Of a stretch of 64,000 nt of DNA, positions 42,766 through 50,932 are shown in pieces (the first letter of the stretch is position 1; each line of letters begins with the position of its first letter). The stretch spans positions 2,356,001-2,420,000 of the forward strand of contig NZ_CP065521.1 of assembly GCF_018986735.1 (NCBI RefSeq), given 5' to 3'. This DNA is from Schaalia sp. 19OD2882. GTDB taxonomy: Bacteria > Actinomycetota > Actinomycetes > Actinomycetales > Actinomycetaceae. Made by a program: the position numbers and the translations under genes. The notes beneath the pieces are model-generated. The model had not been told where the DNA came from. It saw only the letters and a list, made by a program, of their open reading frames with translations, and made no database searches.

Positions 42766-44268
42766 TCAGGAAGAGAAGACTCGGGCTTCGGCCTCGTCCC
42801 AGACGGAGGCGGCTCCGGGGCTCGGCTCGTGACGGGACAGCGAACTCGACTCGGCCACGACCACCCGCAAGTCCTGCAAGGACCCCGACAGGGCGCCGAT
42901 GGCGCGCAACTGCACGACCATGTTCCCGATCGCCGTACCCTCGACCGGACCTGCCACCACCGGCAAGCCGGTGGCGTCCGCGGTCAACTGGCACAGCAGC
43001 GCATTCTTGGATCCGCCGCCCACGATGTGCACGACCCCCAGCGGCCGCCCGCTGAGCTCGACCACCTCACGCAGCGCGCGCCGATAGGCCACCACCAGCG
43101 ATTCGGTGATCGCACGCAGCACTTGGCCGCGAGTCTGCGGTACGGGTTCTCCTGCACGGCGACACCAGTCCTCGATGCGCCCGAGCATCCCGTCGGGAGC
43201 CATGAATGCGGGGTCGTTGATGTCGAAGAGGGTGCGCAGGGGCTCGGAGGCTTCGGTCTCGGCGTCCAGGACGGCCCACGACATGTTGCGCATGTCCTGG
43301 TCGATCCACTCACGCAGGCACTCCTGCTGGACCCACATGCCCATGATGTTCTTCAGGTAGCGCACGGTGCCGTCCACCCCGAGCTCATTGGTGAAGTTCG
43401 CTGCCCGCGAGGCCTCCGACAGGACCGGCGCATCCAGCTCGGTACCGACCAGCGACCAGGTGCCGGAGGAGATGAAACCGAAGGGCAGCCCGTCCACCGC
43501 CGGCACACCGACCACGGCCGATGCCGTGTCGTGGGTTCCCACGGCCACCAGCGGCGTGGGCCCACCGGCCGAGTCGCGCATGTCGATGTCGGCGATCGCG
43601 ACCGGGCCGACGACGGTTCCCGCTTCGACCAGCGGCGGCAGGATCTGCGGGACCGGCACGCCGAAGGAGTCGGCCAGAAGGCGCATGACCGCAGGGTGCC
43701 ACCTGCGCGTGGAGGGGTCGATCATGCCGGTGCTGGAGGCGTTGGTCACCTCGCACACGCTGCGTCCGGTCAGCCAGTGTCCGATGAGGTCCGGCAGCAT
43801 GAGCATCGTGTGTGCAAGCGAGTTCCTGACCCGCGAGGTGTCCGAGACCAGCTGGAACATGGTGTTGAAGGGCTGGAACTGCAAGCCGTTGCACCGGTGG
43901 AGCTGCTCACGGGACAGGGCGGAGAAGACCCACTCGACGGGTTCGGCCGTGCGCGAGGACCGGTACGCCGCCGGGTTTCCCAGCAGGCGGCCGTCCTCGT
44001 CCAAGAGCCCGTAGTCGACCGCCCACGTGTCGACCCCGACGGCGTCGACGGGGCCGCGCTTGGCCGCTTCGGCCAGGCCGGTGCGGATGCCGTTCCACAG
44101 GAAGAGGATGTCCCACTCCAGGTCGTCGACGCCGCCGGCAGGCACGTGCACCGGCGCATTGGGGAAACGGTGGCACTGCTCGACGGCGAGGACGCCGCCG
44201 TCCAGCACTCCGCGCAGCACGCGCCCGCTGGAGGCGCCAAGGTCCACTGCGACTACGGTGTGGGCCAT
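42766..44268 (-). CDS. rhaB: rhamnulokinase
   Basis: 500-aa FGGY-family kinase phosphorylating L-rhamnulose at O1 with ATP. N-terminal phosphate motif VVAVDLGASSGRV, DTWAVDYGLLD (catalytic Asp region), VGTHDTASA, SSGTWSL, and ADP-binding VHIVGGGSKN toward the C-terminus: the standard RhaB pattern. ATG 44268 follows AAAGG. Follows rhaI in the rhaM-rhaI-rhaB operon. Confidence 0.95.
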   Translation of the reverse strand: MAHTVVAVDLGASSGRVLRGVLDGGVLAVEQCHRFPNAPVHVPAGGVDDLEWDILFLWNGIRTGLAEAAKRGPVDAVGVDTWAVDYGLLDEDGRLLGNPAAYRSSRTAEPVEWVFSALSREQLHRCNGLQFQPFNTMFQLVSDTSRVRNSLAHTMLMLPDLIGHWLTGRSVCEVTNASSTGMIDPSTRRWHPAVMRLLADSFGVPVPQILPPLVEAGTVVGPVAIADIDMRDSAGGPTPLVAVGTHDTASAVVGVPAVDGLPFGFISSGTWSLVGTELDAPVLSEASRAANFTNELGVDGTVRYLKNIMGMWVQQECLREWIDQDMRNMSWAVLDAETEASEPLRTLFDINDPAFMAPDGMLGRIEDWCRRAGEPVPQTRGQVLRAITESLVVAYRRALREVVELSGRPLGVVHIVGGGSKNALLCQLTADATGLPVVAGPVEGTAIGNMVVQLRAIGALSGSLQDLRVVVAESSSLSRHEPSPGAASVWDEAEARVFSS

Positions 44269-44364
44269 CTTGTCGACCTTTCGTCGTGGGAGTGGGATGG
44301 GGAACGAGGGCGGGCCTGTCACGCTGACCACCCGCCCCCGTCCTCGTCGAAGGAGAGGGAAGGC

Positions 44365-45543
44365 TCAGGCCCCCCAGCCGGCCTGTTGACCGCCGACGCG
44401 CTCGGCCTCGATCTTTGCCGGGTATCCGGAGGCGGCGAAGGCGGCCAGCGGGTCGGGATCGATGCCCTTTTCCTCGCGCAATTCACGCAGCAGCGGGCGC
44501 ACGTCGGTGCTGTAGGCGTCCATGAGCACCTGGTTGGCGCCGATGACGTCGTGGGCCTTCTGGGCGGCGGCCAGCGCCTCGCGGTCGACCAGCAGTGCCT
44601 TGGCGGTGGCCTCCTGGACGTTGAGGGCGGAGAGGATCTCGCCGGGGATCTTCGCCTCGAGGTTGTGGCACTGGTCAAGCATGAAGTTGACGCCGGAGTC
44701 CTTGTCCACGGCGCCGAAGCCGACCAGTTCGTGCATGATGCGGAACAGCTGGAAGGGGTCGGCCGCGCCGACGATCAGGTCGTCGTCGGCGTAGTAGCGC
44801 GAGTTGAAGTCGAATGCGCCCAGGCGCCCCGCCCGCAGCAACTGCACGACGATGAACTCGATGTTCGTGCCCGGCGCGTGGTGGCCGGTGTCCAGGCAGA
44901 CCACGGCGCGCTCGCCCAGGGCCAAGCAGTGCGCCAGGGCGGTGCCCCAGTCCGGAACGTCGGTGTGGTAGAAGGCCGGCTCGAAGAACTTGTACTCCAG
45001 CAGCAGCTTCTGGTCGTCGTCCATGGCGGCGTAGATCTGCGCCAGGGAGTCGGCCAGGCGCTCCTGACGTGCGGCGATGGAGTCCTGCCCGGGGTAGTTG
45101 GTGCCGTCGCCCAGCCAGATCTTGAGGGTGTCGGAGCCGGTGGCGCGCATGACCTCCAGGCAGTCCAGGTGCGCCTTGACGGCCTTGGCGCGGGCGGCTT
45201 CGTCGGAGTTGCACAGGGACCCGAACTTGTAGTCCTCGTCCTGGAAGACGTTGGAGTTGACGGTGCCCAGCTGCACGCCCTCGGCAGCGGCGTGTTCACG
45301 CAATTCGGTGAAGTCGTCGACCATGTCCCACGGGATGTGCAGGGAGACTCGCGGGGTGACACCGGTGAACTTGTGGACCTGGGCGGCGTCGGAGATCTTC
45401 TCGAAGGCGTTGCGCGGGGTGCCGGGTGTGGCGAAGACGCGGAAGCGGGTGCCGCTGTTGCCGAATGCCCAGCTGGGCAGTTCGATGGTCTGCTCGGCGA
45501 GCAGGCGGCGTTGCTCGGGGGTGAGGTCGGCCAAGGTGACCAT
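44365..45543 (-). CDS. rhaI: L-rhamnose isomerase (RhaI type)
   Basis: 392-aa TIM-barrel metalloenzyme converting L-rhamnose to L-rhamnulose. It resembles the Pseudomonas/Bacillus-type RhaI (xylose-isomerase-like), not E. coli RhaA. Metal ligands are expected in LLLEYKFFEP, CLDTGHHAPGTN, FDFNSRYYADDD and MLDQCHN. ATG 45543 has an AACGGAGAA site. Between rhaM and rhaB. Confidence 0.93.
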   Translation of the reverse strand: MVTLADLTPEQRRLLAEQTIELPSWAFGNSGTRFRVFATPGTPRNAFEKISDAAQVHKFTGVTPRVSLHIPWDMVDDFTELREHAAAEGVQLGTVNSNVFQDEDYKFGSLCNSDEAARAKAVKAHLDCLEVMRATGSDTLKIWLGDGTNYPGQDSIAARQERLADSLAQIYAAMDDDQKLLLEYKFFEPAFYHTDVPDWGTALAHCLALGERAVVCLDTGHHAPGTNIEFIVVQLLRAGRLGAFDFNSRYYADDDLIVGAADPFQLFRIMHELVGFGAVDKDSGVNFMLDQCHNLEAKIPGEILSALNVQEATAKALLVDREALAAAQKAHDVIGANQVLMDAYSTDVRPLLRELREEKGIDPDPLAAFAASGYPAKIEAERVGGQQAGWGA

Positions 45544-45620
45544 GGGGTTCTCCGTTCAGGTGGGGGACGCGGATGTGGCGGTTGTTCAGGGACGAGGGCG
45601 GGGCCGCCCGCCGTCCCCGC

Positions 45621-45980
45621 TCAGGGCAGGTGGAAGTACTGGGGCAGGATCTGGGCGGTGCCGCCCTCCGGTTGGACGAAGTAGCGCGCCATGGCCGCCT
45701 GCCACCGGGTGTTGACCTCGGTGGCGGCCATGGCCTCCTGCGCGGCAGAGGTGTCGTCGGCTTCGAAGTAGCCGACACAGGTGCCGGTGGCCACGTCGAG
45801 GAACAGCGAGTAGTTGCGCCAGCCGGCGTCGCTGAGAGCTTGGCGCATGTCGTCCCAGACGTGCTGGTGGACCTGGACGTACTCGGTCAGGCATTCGGGG
45901 CGCACACGAAGGAGGAAGCATGCCCGGGTGGGGCTGGCCTGGTCGGTGGTGCTCAGCAGTTTCTTGAGTTCAGCGTCCAC
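45621..45980 (-). CDS. rhaM: L-rhamnose mutarotase
   Basis: 119-aa protein interconverting the alpha and beta anomers of L-rhamnose. Family features: CFLLRVRPECLTEY, HQHVWDDM, NYSLFLD and VGYFEADD. GTG 45980 is chosen because AAGGAG lies 6 nt upstream; an in-frame ATG five codons earlier (45995) overlaps that site. First gene of the rhaM-rhaI-rhaB operon. Confidence 0.9.
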   Translation of the reverse strand: MDAELKKLLSTTDQASPTRACFLLRVRPECLTEYVQVHQHVWDDMRQALSDAGWRNYSLFLDVATGTCVGYFEADDTSAAQEAMAATEVNTRWQAAMARYFVQPEGGTAQILPQYFHLP

Positions 45981-46016
45981 ATGGGGCTCCTTCATCGTTG
46001 AAGTTCCTGTAGTCGA

Positions 46017-46045
46017 ATCATCGCATGAAACGTTTCATCTCACAA
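46017..46045 (-). promoter_or_regulatory. rhaMIB promoter with operator in the spacer
   Basis: Minus-strand -35 TTGTGA (46045-46040), 17-bp spacer, -10 GATGAT (46022-46017). The perfect palindrome ATGAAACGTTTCAT (46025-46038) fills the spacer, so repressor and polymerase would compete directly. Confidence 0.75.
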
Positions 46046-46155
46046 GTGCCCCTCCCCGCGCCACAAAGGTGACACGTGACCAAGGGCTGTCAGGGCGCCA
46101 CCGAAGCGATCGCTGCCCACGGACCACCTCGGACGACCTCGGCCGCCCGATGGGT

Positions 46156-47592
46156 TCACACGTGCCTGTGTTCCAGTCCGAGCAGCGAGGCGACTCGGCC
46201 GACCTGTCCGGCTCGCGCACCAATGGACAGCGCCCAGTGATGCCCGATGCCCGTACTGCTCCACTCATCGACCCACTCACCGGGGTCTCGCCCGAAGTCC
46301 ACTCGTGAAGTCGTGTTCCCGATCTCCAGGAGCGGACCTGGAACCACCTCCCCTTCGGAGGTGACCAGCGAGTACGAACCATCACGATCCTGAGCCAGGC
46401 CGATCAGCGTCACCGGGCCGTGGGCCACGTCGAATTCGACGGACACGCCCCACCCACGTTTCCCGTGGTAGACCCCCAGTCCGCGCAGCAAGGGCCGTCT
46501 GGAGGAAATCGCCAAGTGCGCCGGACCGTCGTGGCCCATCTCGACCACTCCGTCCTCGTAATTCAGAGCCTGGATCTCCGTGAAGGACCCGCCCGCGCCG
46601 AGAACCTCGGCGATGAGCATCGCCACGGACGTCCGCAGTTCGTACTCTCCCGCCGCAGGAATTCCCTGTCCCGTGAGCAAAGAGGCACCGAGAATCATCC
46701 CGGCCCCAAGTCTCTCGTGGAGTTCCTCGGCCAGGCCCCGGTGGTAGTAGGCAAGAGTGTCCAGATCGAAATCCTCCACCAGACGATCAAGTCCGACCGA
46801 CACACGCGCCGCCCAGGCGAAGTCCTCGTCGACAACCGAGCCGTCGATCTCGAAGACTTCCCGCGCAAGTTCGATCCGGTCACGAACCTGCAGGTCGGTC
46901 ACCGCATTCACGCGCTCACGCAGATCGTCGAACTCCAGCACTTCGACGTGGGAACCAAAAGTTGTCGACACAGTGGTCAAGTCCGTCGAGACATCCAGCA
47001 TCCCCGGGTAGACGTGCCCCATGAGACCATGTCGCGCCTTGCGAAGACGTGCACGAACCGCGGTGGCACTGACCCAGTCCCGGATTCTCCTCCACGCTGA
47101 TTCCTGCTCCAGCCATCCGGTGACCGATCGGAACTCAATGCCGGCTCGACGCATGACGTTGCCGACCTCAGGGAGTGGACACTGGCCGCAGTAGACCAGC
47201 CACTCCCCCGTTCCGAAGGTCGCATGGTCCATGCGCGCCGATGGTTGGAGATCGATGAAGAGGACGGGTGCGCCGACCCGTTGGGCGATCGGCAGCACCA
47301 TCGACGAGGTCAGGTAGGTCGTCAGATGGACGACCAGCAGGTCGCAGTCCTCCCTCCTGAGTCGCTGTGCGGCCGCGGCGGCCTCGACAGGGTCGGAGAC
47401 GAATCCTGCAGAGACCACATCCGCGTCCAGGGTCCGCAGTTCCTTCTCGACGCGGGCCACACAGGTCTCGAGTTGCGGTCGAAGTTGAGGAAACTGCTCC
47501 CAGTACGCGCCCAGCCCACCACTGACGATCCCGATCCGCATTCTCGGTCGTCGACGCTCGACGGTTGACGGAACCGCCTGGCGTACGTTCAT
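46156..47592 (-). CDS. AraA/FucI-like sugar isomerase, substrate unknown
   Basis: 478-aa protein resembling the L-arabinose/L-fucose isomerase fold: GIVSGGLGAYWEQFPQL near the start, VVHLTTYLTSSMVLPIAQR, MGHVYPGMLDVSTDL, and a C-terminal beta-domain with EMGHDGPAHLAI (metal His). These enzymes interconvert aldoses and ketoses. Because a canonical rhaI is present, this one may act on a second deoxysugar or pentose (fucose, arabinose) brought in by importer 2. ATG 47592 has AAGGAGG. Last gene of the importer 2 operon, after a strong hairpin. Confidence 0.78.
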   Translation of the reverse strand: MNVRQAVPSTVERRRPRMRIGIVSGGLGAYWEQFPQLRPQLETCVARVEKELRTLDADVVSAGFVSDPVEAAAAAQRLRREDCDLLVVHLTTYLTSSMVLPIAQRVGAPVLFIDLQPSARMDHATFGTGEWLVYCGQCPLPEVGNVMRRAGIEFRSVTGWLEQESAWRRIRDWVSATAVRARLRKARHGLMGHVYPGMLDVSTDLTTVSTTFGSHVEVLEFDDLRERVNAVTDLQVRDRIELAREVFEIDGSVVDEDFAWAARVSVGLDRLVEDFDLDTLAYYHRGLAEELHERLGAGMILGASLLTGQGIPAAGEYELRTSVAMLIAEVLGAGGSFTEIQALNYEDGVVEMGHDGPAHLAISSRRPLLRGLGVYHGKRGWGVSVEFDVAHGPVTLIGLAQDRDGSYSLVTSEGEVVPGPLLEIGNTTSRVDFGRDPGEWVDEWSSTGIGHHWALSIGARAGQVGRVASLLGLEHRHV

Positions 47593-47604
47593 GATTCCTC
47601 CTTG

Positions 47605-47669
47605 CCCCAAAGGATGCGGGCACGGTTCCCCGGCGTCCCGACGAACCTGGGAACCGTGCCCCTTTGGGC
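47605..47669 (-). terminator. large intercistronic hairpin between rhaS and the isomerase gene
   Basis: Outer arms CCCAAAGG/CCTTTGGG and a perfect inner 13-bp stem GGGCACGGTTCCC / GGGAACCGTGCCC. It begins right at the rhaS stop (47672) and ends a few bases before the isomerase ribosome site. Likely a partial terminator or RNA-stabilising stem that keeps binding-protein mRNA more abundant. Confidence 0.65.
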
Positions 47670-47671
47670 GA

Positions 47672-48763
47672 TCAGAAGTCGTACTTGTCGATGTTGTCCT
47701 TGTTGAAACGCACGGGCTCGCCAACGATCACGATTCCGCCGTCTTCGACAGTGCGCTCACCCAACTCACCGGCAGCGAAGGTGTCACCGACCTTTCCCTC
47801 GATCCGTCCGGCCGCAAGAGCCTTTCCTGCGTAGGAGGCCAGGTATCCCAGTTGCGCGGGGTCCCACAGAGCGAATTCCTTGACCGTTCCGTCCTTGACG
47901 AAGGAACGCATCTCGTTGGGCAGGCCAAGTCCGGTCAGAGCGACCTTGCCCTTGTACTCCGAGGTCGACAGGTAGCGAGCGGTCGCCGCAATGCCGACCG
48001 TGGTGGGCGAGATGATGCCCTTGAGGTTCGGGTTGGCCTGCATCAGGCCCTGAGCCTCCTGGAAGGACTTCGTGTCGTCGTCATCGCCGTAGACCTTCGC
48101 GACGATCTTGATCTTCGAGTACTCGGGGTTGGAGGCCAGTTCCTCCTCCATGTACTTGATCCACTCGTTCTGGTTGGTGGCGTTGGCCGTGGCCGACAGG
48201 ATCGCAATGTCCCCTTCGCCGCCGATCTGCTCCGAGATCATCTGGACCTGGACCTTCGCGACGTCCTTTGCCACCACCTGACTGATGAACAGGTCACGGC
48301 ACTTCGGGTTGGTGTCGGAGTCGAAGGTGACGATCTTCGCTCCGCCCTTGCGGGCCTCCTCCAGTGCGGGGCAGACCGCGTCCGGGTCGTTGGCGGCCAG
48401 GACGATGACATTGGTTCCCGCCTGGGTTTCGGCGTTGATGAAGGAGACCTGGGAGGAGGCCGAGGCCTCCAGCGGGCCCACGACGTTGGCTTGGGCGAAA
48501 CCGATCTCTTCGGCGCCCTTCTTCCCTCCGCCCAGAACCACGTCGGTGTAGGGGTTGTTCAGCTGCTTGGGGATGAAGGTGATGGTCTGCTCGGCCATGG
48601 CAGGATCAGCCGCCGCGGAGGAACCGCCGGCCGTGGAATCGCCCGAGGCCGCGCCGCTGGCCGGACCCGAGCCCGTGGCGCCGGAGCAGGCCGCCAAGGC
48701 CATGGTGGCCGCGAGGGAGAATGCGGCGAGTGCGGCAATCGAGCCGCGCTTGGTGAGGGACAT
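47672..48763 (-). CDS. rhaS: rhamnose-binding lipoprotein, importer 2
   Basis: 363-aa secreted lipoprotein (lipobox LAACSG plus Ala/Gly/Ser tether) of the RhaS type: TITFIPKQLNNPYTDVVLGG, VLAANDPDAVCP, VTFDSDTNPKCRDLF and TGLGLPNEMR. It delivers the sugar to the RhaT-RhaP-RhaQ complex. The ATG has GGAAGGA upstream. Only about 31% of the first ~60 residues are ordered-looking; the rest of that tether is low complexity. Confidence 0.9.
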   Translation of the reverse strand: MSLTKRGSIAALAAFSLAATMALAACSGATGSGPASGAASGDSTAGGSSAAADPAMAEQTITFIPKQLNNPYTDVVLGGGKKGAEEIGFAQANVVGPLEASASSQVSFINAETQAGTNVIVLAANDPDAVCPALEEARKGGAKIVTFDSDTNPKCRDLFISQVVAKDVAKVQVQMISEQIGGEGDIAILSATANATNQNEWIKYMEEELASNPEYSKIKIVAKVYGDDDDTKSFQEAQGLMQANPNLKGIISPTTVGIAATARYLSTSEYKGKVALTGLGLPNEMRSFVKDGTVKEFALWDPAQLGYLASYAGKALAAGRIEGKVGDTFAAGELGERTVEDGGIVIVGEPVRFNKDNIDKYDF

Positions 48764-48788
48764 CTTCGTCTTCCTTCCGTGGGGGTTC

Positions 48789-49904
48789 TCAGGCGCTGGC
48801 TGCGCCGGTGCGGGGGGTTGGCGCGGCCGCGCGTGCGGCCACCTTGGCGCGGTGGCGCCATTGCTTCCAGGCGTCGACCAGGGAGGGGGCGACGACGGAG
48901 AAGATGAGCAGCAGTCCTGTGATCGTCACGAGGACGACGTCGGGGACCCGGTCGAGGCGGAGGGCGTAGTTGATGACGCCCACCGTGAACACGCCGCACA
49001 CGGAGCCCCAGATGGAGCCCTTTCCGCCGAAGACGGAGACTCCTCCGAAGACGATGGCGGCGATGACGGTCAACTCCAGGCCCTCGGCGTTGTCCGAGCG
49101 GGCGCTGGAATAGCGCAAGGTCCAGAAGATCCCGGCCACGGAGGCCATGAGTCCGGACAGGACCAGGGCCAGGGCGCGGGTTCGGCGGGTGTCGATCCCG
49201 ACGAATCGTGCGGCCTCGAGGGAGTGCCCGAGGGCGAAGACCTGGCGGCCCCACGGGGTGCGGTGCAGCAGCAGCCAGAAGAGCAGGACGATCAGCGCCA
49301 AGGGGATGGAGATCCACGGGATTCCCGTGCCCCCGATGGTGGAGGTGACGAAACCGGTGGCCCATTCGGGGAAGTTGGCCACCGCCCGGTCGCCGATGAC
49401 CACCAGTGCCAGACCCCGGTACAGGGCCAGGGTGCCGATGGTGACGGCAAGCGCCGGCAGGCCGACGTAGGCGGTCATCACTCCGTTGAAGGCGCCGCAG
49501 GCCACACCGATGACCAGGCAGACGCCGATCGCCGCCCAGAAGGGGACTCCGCCCTCGACCATGACTCCCAGTGCCGCACTGGACAGGCCCGCGGTGGAGG
49601 CGACCGACAGGTCGATGTCGGCGGCCACCATCACCAAGGTCATCGGCAGGGCCATGAGCAGGATCGCGACCACGTCCATGAGCAGGAAGGTCATGGTTCT
49701 GGCCTGGAGGAAGCGGGGCACCATCCACGAAGCCAGAAGGATGACGGCCACGAGGACGACGCTCATGTGGGTGTCCCGCGAGCGCAGCAGACGCCCCAGC
49801 AGGTCGCCGCCGAGCGGCCCCGCAGAGGACGTGCCGGCATCCTTGCCGCCGGAGGTCGTGTGACGGGACGAGCGGGTCCGGGTGGGCTTCGTCGGGGAGC
49901 TCAT
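48789..49904 (-). CDS. rhaQ: CUT2 permease, importer 2 (RhaQ-like)
   Basis: 371-aa membrane permease with AADIDLSVASTAGLS and FGGVSVFGGKGSIWG family loops and about ten helices. Basic/Ser-rich N-terminus. ATG 49904 overlaps the end of the preceding permease gene by 4 bp. Gene order ATPase-permease-permease-binding protein matches rhizobial rhaT-P-Q-S. Confidence 0.88.
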   Translation of the reverse strand: MSSPTKPTRTRSSRHTTSGGKDAGTSSAGPLGGDLLGRLLRSRDTHMSVVLVAVILLASWMVPRFLQARTMTFLLMDVVAILLMALPMTLVMVAADIDLSVASTAGLSSAALGVMVEGGVPFWAAIGVCLVIGVACGAFNGVMTAYVGLPALAVTIGTLALYRGLALVVIGDRAVANFPEWATGFVTSTIGGTGIPWISIPLALIVLLFWLLLHRTPWGRQVFALGHSLEAARFVGIDTRRTRALALVLSGLMASVAGIFWTLRYSSARSDNAEGLELTVIAAIVFGGVSVFGGKGSIWGSVCGVFTVGVINYALRLDRVPDVVLVTITGLLLIFSVVAPSLVDAWKQWRHRAKVAARAAAPTPRTGAASA

Positions 49905-50932
49905 GCCGCCCCTCCCTTCTTGCGCAGCTGGGATTGTCTGCTGATGGTGGCCACGCGGTCGATGACGATGGCGACGATGATCAGTGCGCCGACCACGGCC
50001 TTCTGCCAGAACTTGTCGACGCCCACTGCGGTCAGTGCGCTGGTGATGGTGGTCAGCAGCAGGGCGCCGATCGCCGCACCGTAGGCGGTCCCCACGCCGC
50101 CGACAATGGCGACACCTCCGACCACGCAGGCTGCGACGATGTCGAGTTCCATGCCGGTGCCGGTGGTGGCGCCGACGGAGTTGAAGCGTGAGGCGTACAG
50201 GACTCCCGCAAGTCCCACCAGCGCGCCGTTGGCGATGAAGGCCGTGAGGACACGGCGTCCGACGGGGATGCCGTACACCTTGGCGGCGGCTGGGTCGGAG
50301 CCAATGGCGTACAGGTCGCGACCCGATCGTGCAAAGTACTGGTACAGGGACACGATGGCGATGACGACGAGAGCCAGGACGGTCAGCAGCGGGATGCCGA
50401 CGATGGTGGCCACACCCAGGTCTCCGAAGGCCTGGGGGCGGTCTCCTGCGAAGTACTGCTTGGAACCGGCCCACCAGTTGAGGGTCCCGCGGAAGGCGTA
50501 CAGGGTGCCCAGGGTGATGACCATGGCGGGGACCTTCGCCCATGTGGCCAGCAGGCCGTTGACCGCGCCAAGGGCGGCTCCCACAAGGGTTCCGATGACG
50601 AAGACGAGGGCGATGGGGGTGCCCGGGTGTTCGGCGAAGACGTAGCCGGTGGTGAAGGCGCAGATGCCCAGGACCGAGCCGACCGACAGGTCGACGGACT
50701 TGGTGGTGATGATGAGGGACTGTCCCGCAGCCATCATCATGGCGATGGTGGCGTTGAGCAGCAGGTCCTTGACTCCTTGGGCGGCCAGGAAGCGCGGGTT
50801 GACGAGCCATGTGGCCAGGACCAGCAGGACGAGGGCGACCAGCACCGGGGTCTCTCGCAGGCTGAGGGCCCCGCGCAGGGTGGCCGACCAGTCGCGGCGT
50901 TGCCCAGTGGGCGCGGCGGTGGCGGTGCTCAC
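49901..50932 (-). CDS. rhaP: CUT2 permease, importer 2 (RhaP-like)
   Basis: 343-aa membrane permease with TTKSVDLSVGSVLG and CVVGGVAIVGGVGTAYG motifs. Starts at GTG 50932 (VSTATAAPTG), with AAAGGAGG 8 nt upstream, overlapping the ATPase stop by 4 bp. Forms the translocation pore with RhaQ. Confidence 0.88.
   Translation of the reverse strand: MSTATAAPTGQRRDWSATLRGALSLRETPVLVALVLLVLATWLVNPRFLAAQGVKDLLLNATIAMMMAAGQSLIITTKSVDLSVGSVLGICAFTTGYVFAEHPGTPIALVFVIGTLVGAALGAVNGLLATWAKVPAMVITLGTLYAFRGTLNWWAGSKQYFAGDRPQAFGDLGVATIVGIPLLTVLALVVIAIVSLYQYFARSGRDLYAIGSDPAAAKVYGIPVGRRVLTAFIANGALVGLAGVLYASRFNSVGATTGTGMELDIVAACVVGGVAIVGGVGTAYGAAIGALLLTTITSALTAVGVDKFWQKAVVGALIIVAIVIDRVATISRQSQLRKKGGAA

Noticed and set aside
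42829..45684. Long plus-strand open frame across rhaB and rhaI
   Set aside because: Antisense shadow; both minus-strand genes have full family motifs and ribosome sites.
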